From: a virus
Virus record (IMG/VR): IMGVR_UViG_3300032164_000006
Span: 1-64,000 of that record
Strand: one strand, 5' to 3'
Length of the DNA: 64,000 nt
Numbering within the stretch: position 1 is the first letter of the stretch; each line of letters starts with the position of its first letter. Made by a program: the position numbers and the translations under genes. Under the pieces are notes generated by a model. That model did not search any database. It had not been told where the DNA came from and was given only the letters and a program-made list of their open reading frames with translations. This document shows, piece by piece, positions 15,939-25,476 of the stretch.

Positions 15939-16457
15939 ATGAAAGTGGTTAGGATTTTGAATAAAGAGTACGCAAAGAAATTTGCCAATGGCTTTCATTC
16001 CAAATCTGGCTATCTGCTTCCATACATGACCTTCCTAGAAAATGCTACCTTCGCAGTCAAAAAGTTTGACAACACCCTCCACGGTGGGATGTGCTTTATT
16101 GAGGACAAGAGCAAGTTTAGAGTACTCAGGCAGATTCCACCCGACTCAAAGATAACATGGATAAACGAAAATATTATCTGTGAGTTAACTGCATTCTGGG
16201 TAGACAACAAAGCTGCATATATCCCAATCCTATCCAAGATTACTTGGTATGTGCTGTGGAGCAAGAAGAAATATTTTGTCTATTCTTACGCAACAGACTG
16301 TCGTAAATTACAGGATTACTACTCTAGAGGCAAACCAGTCCTTCTCTATTCTGGACAGATGACGACGGGATCTGAGGAGAACGTCGAGTGCTTGAGCAAG
16401 CTAGGGATTGTTAGAATATTTGTGAGTAACATTTTAAAATCAATGAGGTTCTGGTAA
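15939..16457 (+). CDS. Hypothetical protein, possible GNAT-like fold
   Basis: 172 residues, beginning 3 nt after the hydrolase stop. Strands such as ICELTAFWVDNKAAYIPIL and ITWYVLWSKKKYFVYSY followed by a helix and a GKPVLLYSGQ turn recall acetyltransferase-like proteins found in phages, but the acetyl-CoA loop is not convincing. It forms a pair with the papain-fold hydrolase. The role is unknown; the GNAT idea is tentative. Confidence 0.45.
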   Translation: MKVVRILNKEYAKKFANGFHSKSGYLLPYMTFLENATFAVKKFDNTLHGGMCFIEDKSKFRVLRQIPPDSKITWINENIICELTAFWVDNKAAYIPILSKITWYVLWSKKKYFVYSYATDCRKLQDYYSRGKPVLLYSGQMTTGSEENVECLSKLGIVRIFVSNILKSMRFW

Positions 16458-16855
16458 TGTGGGAAAGCGTACTGAAAATTGAGAAAGCAACATGGTCTAC
16501 CGCTTATGTAAACTCTCTTCCAGATACTGCCTTTGCGTATATTGAGGCTGATGGAGAGAAGGACGAAGAGGGGAAAACCAAGCCAAGGTCGCTCAGGCAT
16601 CTACCACACCACAACGCAAGTGTAAAGTTTGGATCTGAGAAGGAATCTGTTGACCTTCCCCATCTACGGAACGCAATGGCTAGGCTGGAGCAAACTAACA
16701 TTTCAGATGAAGCGAAGAGAGAAGCAAAAAATCATTTGGAAATGCACGAAAAACAGTGGGACGTTGGTGAGGCTGGAAATGCTGATGATGTGGAGATGGG
16801 TTGCGGTGGAAAAGACAAGAAGACCAAAAAATCACTATGGGGAGATTTGATATAA
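16457..16855 (+). CDS. Small head-region protein with LPDTAF / RSLRHLPHH domain
   Basis: 132 residues, starting at ATG 16457 which overlaps the upstream stop. The series LPDTAFAYIE, KPRSLRHLPHHN and DLPHLRNAMARLEQTNIS is a module I recognise from many phage portal- or protease-adjacent proteins (DUF6582-like). Its function is undescribed to my knowledge. The C terminus is lysine-rich after a CGGKDKK stretch. It overlaps the connector gene start by 1 nt. Confidence 0.6.
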   Translation: MWESVLKIEKATWSTAYVNSLPDTAFAYIEADGEKDEEGKTKPRSLRHLPHHNASVKFGSEKESVDLPHLRNAMARLEQTNISDEAKREAKNHLEMHEKQWDVGEAGNADDVEMGCGGKDKKTKKSLWGDLI

Positions 16856-17781
16856 TGGATAACATTGGAAATTATGTTACACCACAGGAGCTATTCGACA
16901 GACTGTATCCGTCTCCGTATGTCTCTTATCGAAGTAAAGTTGTGCTCGCGGATAAGAACATCGACGAGTTTACCTACGCTGGAAGCACGTTCGTTCTGGC
17001 TGTCGGAGACATAATTTGCCAAGGTGAGTACTCGGCTGAAGTTACAAAAATACTGGCTGGAGTGATAACTCTGTCTGACGCAGAAGATATTTTAGATGGT
17101 TCAGCCGTTGCCTATAGAACAACACAGAGCCTAGCAACGTGGGATGCAATGATTTTGCGGAACATGCAGATCATTGATTTCCACACTGGCCAGTGGTTCA
17201 ACAAGAGAGAATTCACTGGAGATGGCAAGCTACAAGTAGAGGGTAATGGTTCGTATCTACTCCATTTTTCTGTTCCAATAATTTCTATCTCCACAATCAA
17301 GCACTCCAATGAGTACGACGTGGTTGATCCGAAGGAATACATGGTATTTCGTTCTAGGGTTATCCCAGACGACAGACGCAATCCAAAGGTCAAGCTTCTG
17401 CGTGGTTCGTTTTATAAGCACAGTTTCACCGAGATAGAGGGTGCCTTTGGCTGGCTAGAGCAGGATGGGACCACACCACAGCTCATAAAAGATGCAGTCT
17501 CTAGGTTGATAATGCTTGGATTGACGAAAGACCCAATGCAGACGGCATCCAACCCAATCAAGTCTGAGAAGACTGACCTCCATGAAATCCAGTACGCTGT
17601 TTCCGCGACATCACTCGCTAGCGACCAAAATTCAGGTAGGACTGGAGATCCAGAGGTAGACAGAATAATCCAACTGTATAAGTCCCCATTCTCTATAGGT
17701 GGAACAGAAGCAAGTGTTAAGTTGAACAATTCAACATACTATGATTACGAGGATTCCCTATGGTCAAGCCGAACTTATTGA
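16855..17781 (+). CDS. Head-tail connector (adaptor) protein
   Basis: 308 residues from ATG 16855, preceded by GGGGAG at 9 nt and overlapping the previous TAA; the frame is open further upstream inside the preceding gene, but that part reads as shadow. The N terminus (MDNIGNYVTPQELFDRLYP) and the late helix (LIKDAVSRLIMLGLTKDP) fit phage head-tail adaptor proteins that bind below the portal. It is followed by two further neck proteins in the canonical order. Named by context and resemblance, not by a firm signature. Confidence 0.6.
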   Translation: MDNIGNYVTPQELFDRLYPSPYVSYRSKVVLADKNIDEFTYAGSTFVLAVGDIICQGEYSAEVTKILAGVITLSDAEDILDGSAVAYRTTQSLATWDAMILRNMQIIDFHTGQWFNKREFTGDGKLQVEGNGSYLLHFSVPIISISTIKHSNEYDVVDPKEYMVFRSRVIPDDRRNPKVKLLRGSFYKHSFTEIEGAFGWLEQDGTTPQLIKDAVSRLIMLGLTKDPMQTASNPIKSEKTDLHEIQYAVSATSLASDQNSGRTGDPEVDRIIQLYKSPFSIGGTEASVKLNNSTYYDYEDSLWSSRTY

Positions 17782-18185
17782 ACGCAATTCTGGTTGAGTT
17801 CAAGCAGATAAACAGAAAAGACACAGTATGGGATGACAAAAAGAAACAACCCTCTGGTGTCATCGTGTGGGAAAAACCATTCAAGACCAATGCTCAAATA
17901 TATTTTGGAAAAGATAAATACTGGAGTGCCGCGACAGCAACACCAGACCCTAGGTCCATGGGTGGAATTGTCCAAGAGTCAGATGGGTATGTCATGGTCC
18001 GCAAGTTTGATTTACAGAGCATTGGAAAAGAGCTGAAAGCTGGGGATGTTATCACCGGATATGGCAGGACAGGCGAAAATGTGAAGTGCGAGCTCCTACT
18101 CATCGGGATGAAAAATGCAGCACACTACGCAGACATGGGACAGTGTACGTTAGAGAGATGGTACTTTAGGGAGAGGAATGGCTGA
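17760..18185 (+). CDS. Neck / head-closure protein
   Basis: 141 residues, overlapping the connector gene by 22 bp and the next gene by 8 bp. It is beta-rich with VKPNLLNAILVEFKQINR at the start and LKAGDVITGYGR later. Small beta-barrel head-closure (stopper) proteins occupy this slot between adaptor and tail-completion genes. The call is mainly positional. Confidence 0.5.
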   Translation: MVKPNLLNAILVEFKQINRKDTVWDDKKKQPSGVIVWEKPFKTNAQIYFGKDKYWSAATATPDPRSMGGIVQESDGYVMVRKFDLQSIGKELKAGDVITGYGRTGENVKCELLLIGMKNAAHYADMGQCTLERWYFRERNG

Positions 18186-18735
18186 TAACACCTTCAACTC
18201 TGGAACTGGGATAACCATTGGGGGAGCCGACCTAGCCAAGTGGGAATACTTCATTGGATCCAAATGGGTTGATGAGTTCGAGCGAGAGATGGACAAGGCT
18301 ACTGGGAGGTCTGCAAAATATATTCTCTCCCAAATCCGAGCCAGAATTCTTTCCAAATCATATGTTCCCAACTCTCTGTGGACAGCCAAGCGAAAGGGAT
18401 TCAACAGTGTTGCGGAGGCAATCCCCCTTGTTGAAACAGGTGGACTTATTCGAGAGGCAATTGCTGCAAAAAGAAAGTCAATTGGCGTGTGGGAAGTTGG
18501 TGTGATAGAGGATAAGACAAGCAGACGAACAGGTGCAAAGGCTTCTAAGTACGTTAGAGCTCTCCACGAGGGTGTGACCATCACGTCAACCATCAAAGGT
18601 GTGCGTCGCACGTTTAGAATTCCACCTAGGCCATTCCTGCGAAGCGTGTGGGAAGATATGGCTGTTCGGGGTAGAGTACATAAAGATTGGTCAGATACTA
18701 TTGAAATGACTTTAAGAAAGCATGGGAAGTTATGA
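18178..18735 (+). CDS. Tail completion / virion morphogenesis protein (HK97 gp10-like)
   Basis: 185 residues. The central helix (ATGRSAKYILSQIRARI), the loop VETGGLIREAI and the C-terminal signature RALHEGVTIT followed by IPPRPFLRSVWED match HK97 gp10 / phage morphogenesis proteins, which cap the tail or join it to the head. Its stop overlaps the next ATG (ATGA). The position after the connectors is canonical. Confidence 0.72.
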   Translation: MADNTFNSGTGITIGGADLAKWEYFIGSKWVDEFEREMDKATGRSAKYILSQIRARILSKSYVPNSLWTAKRKGFNSVAEAIPLVETGGLIREAIAAKRKSIGVWEVGVIEDKTSRRTGAKASKYVRALHEGVTITSTIKGVRRTFRIPPRPFLRSVWEDMAVRGRVHKDWSDTIEMTLRKHGKL

Positions 18736-19229
18736 AAAATATAGAAGTGTTAATGATGCGGGAAAGCCTTTCTAAAATAAATAATAGAAAGAATACAAAG
18801 TTCAGTTATCTTATATTGCGAAATAAGAAAGCTATTAAAGATACTGTGGATGCACTGAGGGAAGTCCAGCTACAAAAAATTGAAGGTCAGGATGCCTTTG
18901 ATAAGGATAGAATGGAACTATGTCGAAAATTCTCTAAGAAAGATGAGAAGGGAAATCCAAGATTCATTCAGATCCCTAGCATCAGTGCTAAGTCTTTTGA
19001 TATTGAGAACATAGAGCAATTCAACTTGGAAATGGCTGAATTATTGGCAGCAGAACGACACGCTGGTTACAGGGAAAATCTTGAGAGAAAGACAAAGGAA
19101 TTCGATGGATTGCTGGCATGTGATGCCGTAGGCATTGGATGCTTTGCAAAAATAGCTCTAACTGACCTGCCGAATGATTTGACTGTCGAGGAACTAGAAG
19201 TGATTGAACAATTCATAGAGGAAACGTAA
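18732..19229 (+). CDS. Hypothetical phage protein (165 aa, helical)
   Basis: Starts in an ATGA overlap with the upstream gene. It is mostly helical and charged (SLSKINNRKNTKFSYLILRN; FRKDRMELCRKF-type segments; acidic C terminus VEELEVIEQFIEET). It resembles small helical phage proteins such as DUF1617 in pattern, but I cannot confirm this. The slot between tail completion and a 492-residue neck/tail protein suggests an assembly factor. Confidence 0.55.
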   Translation: MKNIEVLMMRESLSKINNRKNTKFSYLILRNKKAIKDTVDALREVQLQKIEGQDAFDKDRMELCRKFSKKDEKGNPRFIQIPSISAKSFDIENIEQFNLEMAELLAAERHAGYRENLERKTKEFDGLLACDAVGIGCFAKIALTDLPNDLTVEELEVIEQFIEET

Positions 19230-19260
19230 ACTGGAAGCTCGCCTTAAAAAGAAGAGAAGT

Positions 19261-20739
19261 ATGATAACTAGAATTATTAAAACATGGGAATTCACAAACT
19301 CGGAGAGAGAACTCACCGAGTTGTTTGGCGTTAGACTGAACGCAGAAGACCTAGCACATTCTAGATTACAACTGATTGCAGATCCACAGTACAGTACAGA
19401 GACAACAAACTACGCCAAGACCAGAAAAGACACACCCCATAGCGTGTTGAGCTGGTCAATGTTTGAAGTGATATGGGGAACAACGGAGCCTGATTTTACT
19501 GAGTATTCTTTGCTTCTTACTGGAAAATCCGGAAACAATTTTGAGTTCTACGCAAGGTCCGCAATCCCAAGGGTTGGCGACCACGTTTATCAAGGCGACA
19601 GTAGAACAAAAATTGCTGGCATCAGTGGATCTACTCTTACTCTTGAGGACGCTGCAGGAATCACGGATGGCATATCGTACGCAAATAGAACAAGATGCGA
19701 CGTGCTTATCAAGGTGCTAGACAAGAACGACACAGCCTATTTCTACAATGTTGTAACGTCAGCTTGGGAAGAGGCCGGACCAGACGACTGGAGCACAATG
19801 TACGTCGTCAACAGCCATATTGGGGAAATCAAACTAAAGGAATTCGGAAAGACAATTGGTTTCAGTGTCAACCTTAGAACCTCCGATCCCATCTACACCC
19901 CTCAAGTCTTTTCTATCTTTCTACTTGGAACATTTGATATAGAGTTTACAGAAGACATTCTTTTCGACTCTTTGATCCCCATTCTCGAAGCAAACTTATC
20001 CGTCACAACGCAAATAAATATCAAGCTGGTTGAAGACACAGATGTGGTGGACTTTGCGAACCAATATGTTCTTGATTGTGTTGGATATAATATCACAGAC
20101 GTTGAGATTGCATACAACGTGACGCAAGATCCAACAAAGACTGAAAATATAGCCACAACCTACACGCTAGGTGAACCAAAGGAAAGAAACGGGAACCTTC
20201 CTGGATCTCTCAAATTGAATTCTATTCAGAGTGCTGGCGACATTCTTGAAATCAAGCTAAAATATTATCCAGAGATAGCTATCAATACTGCGAAAGAATA
20301 CTACGAGATCACAAAGCATCCTCTGATTGTGTTAGAGCACATCACAAAAAAGGGTTCTGTGACTTCGCCGAATTCAGACATAGGTAGAAGCTATATTAGG
20401 AATAAGTTGACTTTAACAGGGGTAAAGGAAAACAGCCCTGAGCAATATGATTTAATAGTTGAGTATGTTGTCTTTACGGGTAATCAAACAGACCAATATA
20501 GATTGGGAGAAGCTCTTCACCGCTTCTTTAATTCGACTAGCGAGATTAGGTCATGGGGGTTGGACGAGCCTTATCCACTGATTGTTGGCACTATCTTTAG
20601 GAGTGAAAATACTCCTGGAATTGCAGACATCAGCACTCATGTCGGGCAATTTAGGATTGCAAATCTTGTTGAAGTAATTAGAGATCCATTGGATGTAGCT
20701 CTGGTTGAATACCTTAACGGAAGCATGACTACAAATTAA
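19261..20739 (+). CDS. Neck or tail-associated virion protein (492 aa)
   Basis: An AGAAGAGAAGT site precedes the ATG. Alternating beta-rich blocks are visible, among them ARSAIPRVGDHVYQGDSRTK followed by LTLEDAAGITDG, a pattern of small beta insert domains also present in the connector gene (GDIICQGEYSAE, LSDAEDILDG). The rest is unassigned. It lies just before the sheath gene, where tail terminator or neck whisker proteins are found. No catalytic motif is seen. Confidence 0.55.
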   Translation: MITRIIKTWEFTNSERELTELFGVRLNAEDLAHSRLQLIADPQYSTETTNYAKTRKDTPHSVLSWSMFEVIWGTTEPDFTEYSLLLTGKSGNNFEFYARSAIPRVGDHVYQGDSRTKIAGISGSTLTLEDAAGITDGISYANRTRCDVLIKVLDKNDTAYFYNVVTSAWEEAGPDDWSTMYVVNSHIGEIKLKEFGKTIGFSVNLRTSDPIYTPQVFSIFLLGTFDIEFTEDILFDSLIPILEANLSVTTQINIKLVEDTDVVDFANQYVLDCVGYNITDVEIAYNVTQDPTKTENIATTYTLGEPKERNGNLPGSLKLNSIQSAGDILEIKLKYYPEIAINTAKEYYEITKHPLIVLEHITKKGSVTSPNSDIGRSYIRNKLTLTGVKENSPEQYDLIVEYVVFTGNQTDQYRLGEALHRFFNSTSEIRSWGLDEPYPLIVGTIFRSENTPGIADISTHVGQFRIANLVEVIRDPLDVALVEYLNGSMTTN

Positions 20740-20779
20740 AAAAACAGTGTTCATCAATTAATCTCTAAGGAGGATTCAG

Positions 20780-23700
20780 ATGGCAGAACGAAGGTATGGT
20801 CCGACAAACGGAGCGGGAACAGTAATCATAGAAAAAGATGCGGAAAAGCAAATTGAGAAGGGAGCATTAGGAACTACAGTTTATCTTGGAATTTTAGAAA
20901 AAGGTCCAGTTGGACAGTTGTTCAAGTGTTCTACGAAAGCAGACTTTCTAGCGAAGGCTGGAAACTTCATCAAGGAATCCACACTTCCAGATGCAGCGTT
21001 TGATTTCTTTAATCTTGGCAGGGCATCCGGTGACCTCTACTGCGTTCGTCTTACAGACGGGACAGAAGTGCAATCAGAAGTGACGTTATATGGCAGAAAA
21101 AATGTTGGATTTGAGAAAACAATTTCAGCAGATTGTTCTAGTCACTATGCGTTCGTATCCCAAGCAGACTATCTAGCTCTTGGTTCCCCAAAGGTTTCTA
21201 GCCAACTCGTGTTGTCTAGCGATACCCTTGGCGACAGTCCAGTACTCCAAGTCACAGCTGTAGACTTCGCTAGTCCATCTGTCGGCACTGTTCGGTTAAC
21301 CCTCAGTGGCTCTGTGTTGTATCTCTCCGGAGACAAGATCACAGCCTACAGTTCAGCAATCCGTCCCGCTGTTATGAAATTTAAAGCGGCAAACGGTGGA
21401 CGTTGGGGTGGAAAGAAAGACATAATTTTTGGAACAGAATTTGGTCCTGGAGGTCTTACAGAATTTTCTTTCGATACTGGCAAACCAGCACTCGTAGATT
21501 ATTTTGCTGACGCTCTTGTTCGCTTTGCTGCGATGCCCGGAAAATCATATCGAGTTGTTTCTAACGACGAGAATGGTTTGCTCTACGTTTCGGCAGATTC
21601 GAAGATGGCTTCTGACTACGCATCTAGCGGAAGTGCAGACACAACATGGTCTGTTCAGCTAGAAAACAACGGCAAAGCACTCGCTGTTAAGATTGTAGAT
21701 GGTGTGTCTTATCCATCCACAAGATTTGGCGTTGAAGTGTATTGCGACGGAATCAGATGCTTGGTTTATGACGACCTCACGTTAGATCCAAAAGACAAGA
21801 CATACTACAGGGATCTCATCAATGATGACGATGCCAACGTGTACGTCGAAGTGGAAGATCTATGGTTTGGTGACTACATCCCAGAAATCAGACCAGCCAA
21901 CGTGTTTGGTCAAAACTTTGGTGTGACCAACACTGTTCTCACTGGTAGAGCTGTCGCAGCTTCTTTCCAAGGTGTGGGCAATGGCATCATCGACGCTTTC
22001 ACCTACGGTGGAACTGTCCAAGAAGACACACTAGAAGTTGAATGTACCGATGCAGGTGCGTTGGCTTCTGGTCTCGTCCAGATTGCCAGCAATGCGTTCG
22101 ACCTAACATCCCCAGAGGTTGTTGGTTCTGACGTTTCTGTTGCTTATCTTCTAGGCGACTACTCTGCGTGTGTTCACAACAAACTTCTTGTAGCGTTGTA
22201 TGGCCAAACTCCAGCAGAGGTTGTCCTCAACTTGGCATCGTGCATTGACGGAGCTGCAACAGCAACTGAACTCACCGCTAAAATCAACTCTGCGTTGGCT
22301 TCTGCTGGCAAGGTTGGAACTGTTCTAGCTGTTTACGACACAGATCACTTCGTGGTCACTGGTGATGCGGAAGGTAAAGATCTTGATCTTGTCCTCACCG
22401 ACACTGGCTTAACTGGTGGATCTCTAGCTTCTGAACTGAAAGTGTCACCATCTACTTTCGCTAACCATACTTTAGGAACAGGCGACTATCTGCGCTTCTC
22501 CTTTGGTGCTACTGTAGCGGATTTCGTGTTCGTCAGTGGTGTAACTCCAGCCTCAGTTGGCAAGGTTCTTGTCGGTGGAAGCGTAGCTCTCACAGCTGAA
22601 GCGTTGCTCCAAGCACTCTTAAGCTACTCGGCAATTGCTGGTCTTGTGACCGCTGCTCGCACAAACGACATTGTGTCTCTTCTTGCTACTAAGCCTCATG
22701 CTGCTGTGGGTTGGTCAATTGTAGAATTTGACGGCACGACAGACAACCTAACTGTAGTGAGTTTCAGTGGTGGAGCTGAACAACTTTGGAGCTATCAAAG
22801 CTCTGAACTCGGCCTCCTAGCTGGATCCGTTCCAGTGACAGACGTAGCTTTCGCAACTCCAAATGACTTTGGCGTTGGCTTCAAAATCTCAAGCGGTTCA
22901 TCTCTGTTTGCTCTAGGCGACAGATTCACATTGGTTGTTCGTCCATGGGCGACAAACTCAATGGTTCGTGGTTGGTTGTATCCAGACGTGTTGAACGCAC
23001 CTCGTAGCAAGTACGAGATCATTTCAAACACCGCAAACACAATCACAGTTAAGCCGACATCCGCAATGAAAGACGTTGCTCGTTTAGGAAGCACCTATCG
23101 AGTTGAATTTCTAGAAGAGATGTCTGCTGGCTACGACGGGTTGGTTGGTGTAACTGATTCCGACTATCTCAATCTTTTGGACTCGTCCACATCACCAATC
23201 AACTCATTGTTTGGTGAGATGAAAGGTCTTGTTAAGGTTGGTATTCCCGGAGTTACAGCGACAGCGGTTCAAAAGGCTGGACTAGCCTACGCAGAAGCAA
23301 GGAACTATCAGTTCAGGGTACAAATCCCATCGAACATAGTTTCTGAAGATTCGGCTGAATCCTACATCAACGACACCATTGGTAGAAATGACTTCGGTGT
23401 TGTTTCGTTCCCATCTTGGATGTACGTTCCACATCCCACAGCAAGTGGTTTGAAGCTAGTTCCTAACATCGGTGCTATCCAAGGTAGAGAAGCACTATGG
23501 GCAAAGAACTATAGTGGATATCACAAGGCAGCGGCTGGAGTGGATTGTACAATTCCAAATTGCGTTCGACTTCCTACTGGTGACAGGGTTCTCGACGAAG
23601 AGCTTCTAAACAAGCATGGTATCGGTGTAGTCAAGTCCAAATCCGGTAACTTCATAATTTGGGGTGATAGAACAATTTCTATCGATCCATCATGGAAATG

Positions 23701-24019
23701 GAAACATCAAAGAGAGATGATGTCGTTCTATGAAAATGATCTGAGAGAAGCATTTGATTGGATCATCTTTGCAATCAACGACAAGATAGAGCAAAAGAAA
23801 GCTCTGTCTGCTCTGTATTCTTACTTCATTCCAGAATTTCAGAAACGAGCATTGCGTGGTGACACGTTCGAAGATGCAGTTTCTATAAAACTGGATGACG
23901 AGAATAACACCAATTTGTCAATGGCAAATGGCGACATGAATGCGGAAATCTCCCTGAGATTGGCAGACACTGTTGAGCGTTTCATCATCACCATGAGCAA
24001 GCGTGGAATCTTTGATTAA
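20780..24019 (+). CDS. Contractile tail sheath protein, unusually long (1079 aa)
   Basis: TAAGGAGG site before the ATG. The N terminus (RYGPTNGAGTVIIEKD) and especially the C-terminal third (about 780-1079: NYSGYHKAAAG, GIGVVKSKSGNFIIWGDRT, RRxx-type WKHQREMMSFYENDLREA and the closing DTVERFIITMSKRGIFD) are sheath-like. Sheath subunits polymerise around the tube and contract at infection. Typical lengths are about 350-700 residues. The excess lies in residues about 100-780, a chain of beta domains; about 480-550 and 565-670 look like repeats of the domain seen in the 13555 protein. The inserts probably decorate the sheath surface. Confidence 0.85.
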   Translation: MAERRYGPTNGAGTVIIEKDAEKQIEKGALGTTVYLGILEKGPVGQLFKCSTKADFLAKAGNFIKESTLPDAAFDFFNLGRASGDLYCVRLTDGTEVQSEVTLYGRKNVGFEKTISADCSSHYAFVSQADYLALGSPKVSSQLVLSSDTLGDSPVLQVTAVDFASPSVGTVRLTLSGSVLYLSGDKITAYSSAIRPAVMKFKAANGGRWGGKKDIIFGTEFGPGGLTEFSFDTGKPALVDYFADALVRFAAMPGKSYRVVSNDENGLLYVSADSKMASDYASSGSADTTWSVQLENNGKALAVKIVDGVSYPSTRFGVEVYCDGIRCLVYDDLTLDPKDKTYYRDLINDDDANVYVEVEDLWFGDYIPEIRPANVFGQNFGVTNTVLTGRAVAASFQGVGNGIIDAFTYGGTVQEDTLEVECTDAGALASGLVQIASNAFDLTSPEVVGSDVSVAYLLGDYSACVHNKLLVALYGQTPAEVVLNLASCIDGAATATELTAKINSALASAGKVGTVLAVYDTDHFVVTGDAEGKDLDLVLTDTGLTGGSLASELKVSPSTFANHTLGTGDYLRFSFGATVADFVFVSGVTPASVGKVLVGGSVALTAEALLQALLSYSAIAGLVTAARTNDIVSLLATKPHAAVGWSIVEFDGTTDNLTVVSFSGGAEQLWSYQSSELGLLAGSVPVTDVAFATPNDFGVGFKISSGSSLFALGDRFTLVVRPWATNSMVRGWLYPDVLNAPRSKYEIISNTANTITVKPTSAMKDVARLGSTYRVEFLEEMSAGYDGLVGVTDSDYLNLLDSSTSPINSLFGEMKGLVKVGIPGVTATAVQKAGLAYAEARNYQFRVQIPSNIVSEDSAESYINDTIGRNDFGVVSFPSWMYVPHPTASGLKLVPNIGAIQGREALWAKNYSGYHKAAAGVDCTIPNCVRLPTGDRVLDEELLNKHGIGVVKSKSGNFIIWGDRTISIDPSWKWKHQREMMSFYENDLREAFDWIIFAINDKIEQKKALSALYSYFIPEFQKRALRGDTFEDAVSIKLDDENNTNLSMANGDMNAEISLRLADTVERFIITMSKRGIFD

Positions 24020-24027
24020 CCAACTGT

Positions 24028-24050
24028 AGGACCACCCTAGGGGTGGTCTT
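24028..24050 (+). terminator. Hairpin after the sheath gene (terminator or attenuator)
   Basis: GACCACCC (24030-24037) pairs with GGGTGGTC (24041-24048) around a TAG loop, extended by one G-T and one A-T pair. Only TT follows before ATATC, so termination may be partial. That would lower tail gene expression relative to the sheath, or protect the sheath mRNA 3' end. Confidence 0.6.
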
Positions 24051-24076
24051 ATATCAACAAAATTAGGGGAATAATT

Positions 24077-24523
24077 ATGACGCTAAAGGGAACAATTGCA
24101 TCGAACCATATACCAATCAACAAGTACACTTTGTCTGTTGCTACTCAGCCAACATTCATTTTTACGACTGTTAGTGGTGTGGAGCAAGAAACAGCCGGAA
24201 CAGTATTGCCAGACAATACGAAAGCATCCGGTGGGGAACAACAACCATTCGAACTGACCTGCGAGATTCCGTTGCACCATGCAGCTGAAGTCGTGGCTCT
24301 AGAAGCATGGTTCACAGAAGGAAAAGATCCAGTCACAGTAACCTACAAAAAAACTGGAACCATGATCTACAAAAACATTGCTGGAGTAGTCAGCAAGTCC
24401 CTTCAGCTCACAGGCATGTGGATAACCAAACTCAAGTATCCAGATACCGACATGAGCAATGAAGAAGGCGAAATGGCCGTTCTAGAAGTCACATTCTCCA
24501 TAGACAACTACAAAGTTATCTAA
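24077..24523 (+). CDS. Tail tube protein
   Basis: 148 residues, immediately after the sheath, the invariant place of the tube gene in myoviruses. The sequence is beta-rich (LKGTIASNHIPINKYTLSV; PVTVTYKKTGTMIYKNI; MAVLEVTFSIDNYKVI) without a signal or membrane segment, and its length is as expected for a gp19-like tube subunit. GGGGAATAATT precedes the ATG. Confidence 0.78.
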   Translation: MTLKGTIASNHIPINKYTLSVATQPTFIFTTVSGVEQETAGTVLPDNTKASGGEQQPFELTCEIPLHHAAEVVALEAWFTEGKDPVTVTYKKTGTMIYKNIAGVVSKSLQLTGMWITKLKYPDTDMSNEEGEMAVLEVTFSIDNYKVI

Positions 24524-24541
24524 GGGATTTTGACTGGACCT

Positions 24542-24566
24542 TGGGATATGTCTAAAAACTATCCCA
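24542..24566 (+). other. Stem-loop in the gap between tube and chaperone genes
   Basis: TGGGATA (24542-24548) pairs with TATCCCA (24560-24566) over an 11-nt loop, in a 131-bp AT-rich gap. No T tract follows. It may be an mRNA end-protecting hairpin. No convincing promoter is visible in the rest of the gap, only AT-rich sequence and a TTGGAGAA site for the next gene. Confidence 0.35.
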
Positions 24567-24654
24567 CCAAATCTTGATGGTTTAGGTGAATTAGTTTACT
24601 TATTCATCAATACATTTTTAAGAATTCTAACAATGCTCTAATTGGAGAATTACA

Positions 24655-25476
24655 ATGGGCGAAGCTACATCAAAACTACAATCTATCCCTCTAAAAGAAC
24701 TCAAAAACAGATTACCAATTGAAGTAGATGGCAAGGTGAACCAGTTCTTTACGTTCAGAGATTGGACGTTCAAAGAGGAAGAGTACATTGCAAAGGCAAA
24801 AACAAAAACAGCCACAATGGGAAGGTTCATTGGCGACATCCTAGCCATGATGCTTACTTCTGTTGGCGGTGAAGATTTCACAAAGAAAGAACACGGAGAA
24901 AAAATCCTGTTCATGAATAGACAGCCTGTCGGCAATGTTCTGTACATGTACATCTATCTGCGTTACGACCAGCTAGGTGAAGAGCTTCGCCTCACATTCA
25001 AATGTCCATTCTGCAACGCTGAAATAAATAATTTCATAGCAAACATTGGCGACCTAGATGTGGATTGCAAGTTTGGTGAATTCAGCGACGTTATTGACTA
25101 CCATCTTAAGAAGCCTGTTTCCCTAGATGCTGGCGACCAACTCATCGAGACCTTGCGTATTGGTATGGCTAGATGGGACGTGATGGAAAAAGCACAGAAC
25201 ACGTCAGATGCAAACGAAGCCACAATGAAAAAATATTCCTACAGGAATAGCATTGTGGGTGCGAGCAACGTGACGGGTTATCTTGATCCAGAAGAAGTTA
25301 TTCAAAAACTACGCAAGCAAGATATAGAACGACTTGGTACTGTTATCGCAGCACACAACGGAGGTCCGTCTATCCAAGCAGAAGTTATCTGTAGCAAGTG
25401 CAACAATATGTTCTGGAAGCAGATAGACTGGAGTTACGACCATTTTTTCGGGAATGGCTCTTTACCTCAGACCTAG
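24655..25476 (+). CDS. Tail assembly chaperone, short (zero-frame) form
   Basis: 273 residues with a zinc-ribbon-like pair CPFC (about residues 122-125) and CSKC (about 246-249). The start follows TTGGAGAA. It sits between tube and tape measure, the place of tail assembly chaperones (lambda gpG equivalent), which bind the tape measure before tube polymerisation. The zero frame ends only 8 codons after a T TTT TTC slip site, and an open -1 frame continues for 65 codons. The zinc-ribbon pairing is unusual for this role. A baseplate-hub chaperone is an alternative. Confidence 0.7.
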   Translation: MGEATSKLQSIPLKELKNRLPIEVDGKVNQFFTFRDWTFKEEEYIAKAKTKTATMGRFIGDILAMMLTSVGGEDFTKKEHGEKILFMNRQPVGNVLYMYIYLRYDQLGEELRLTFKCPFCNAEINNFIANIGDLDVDCKFGEFSDVIDYHLKKPVSLDAGDQLIETLRIGMARWDVMEKAQNTSDANEATMKKYSYRNSIVGASNVTGYLDPEEVIQKLRKQDIERLGTVIAAHNGGPSIQAEVICSKCNNMFWKQIDWSYDHFFGNGSLPQT

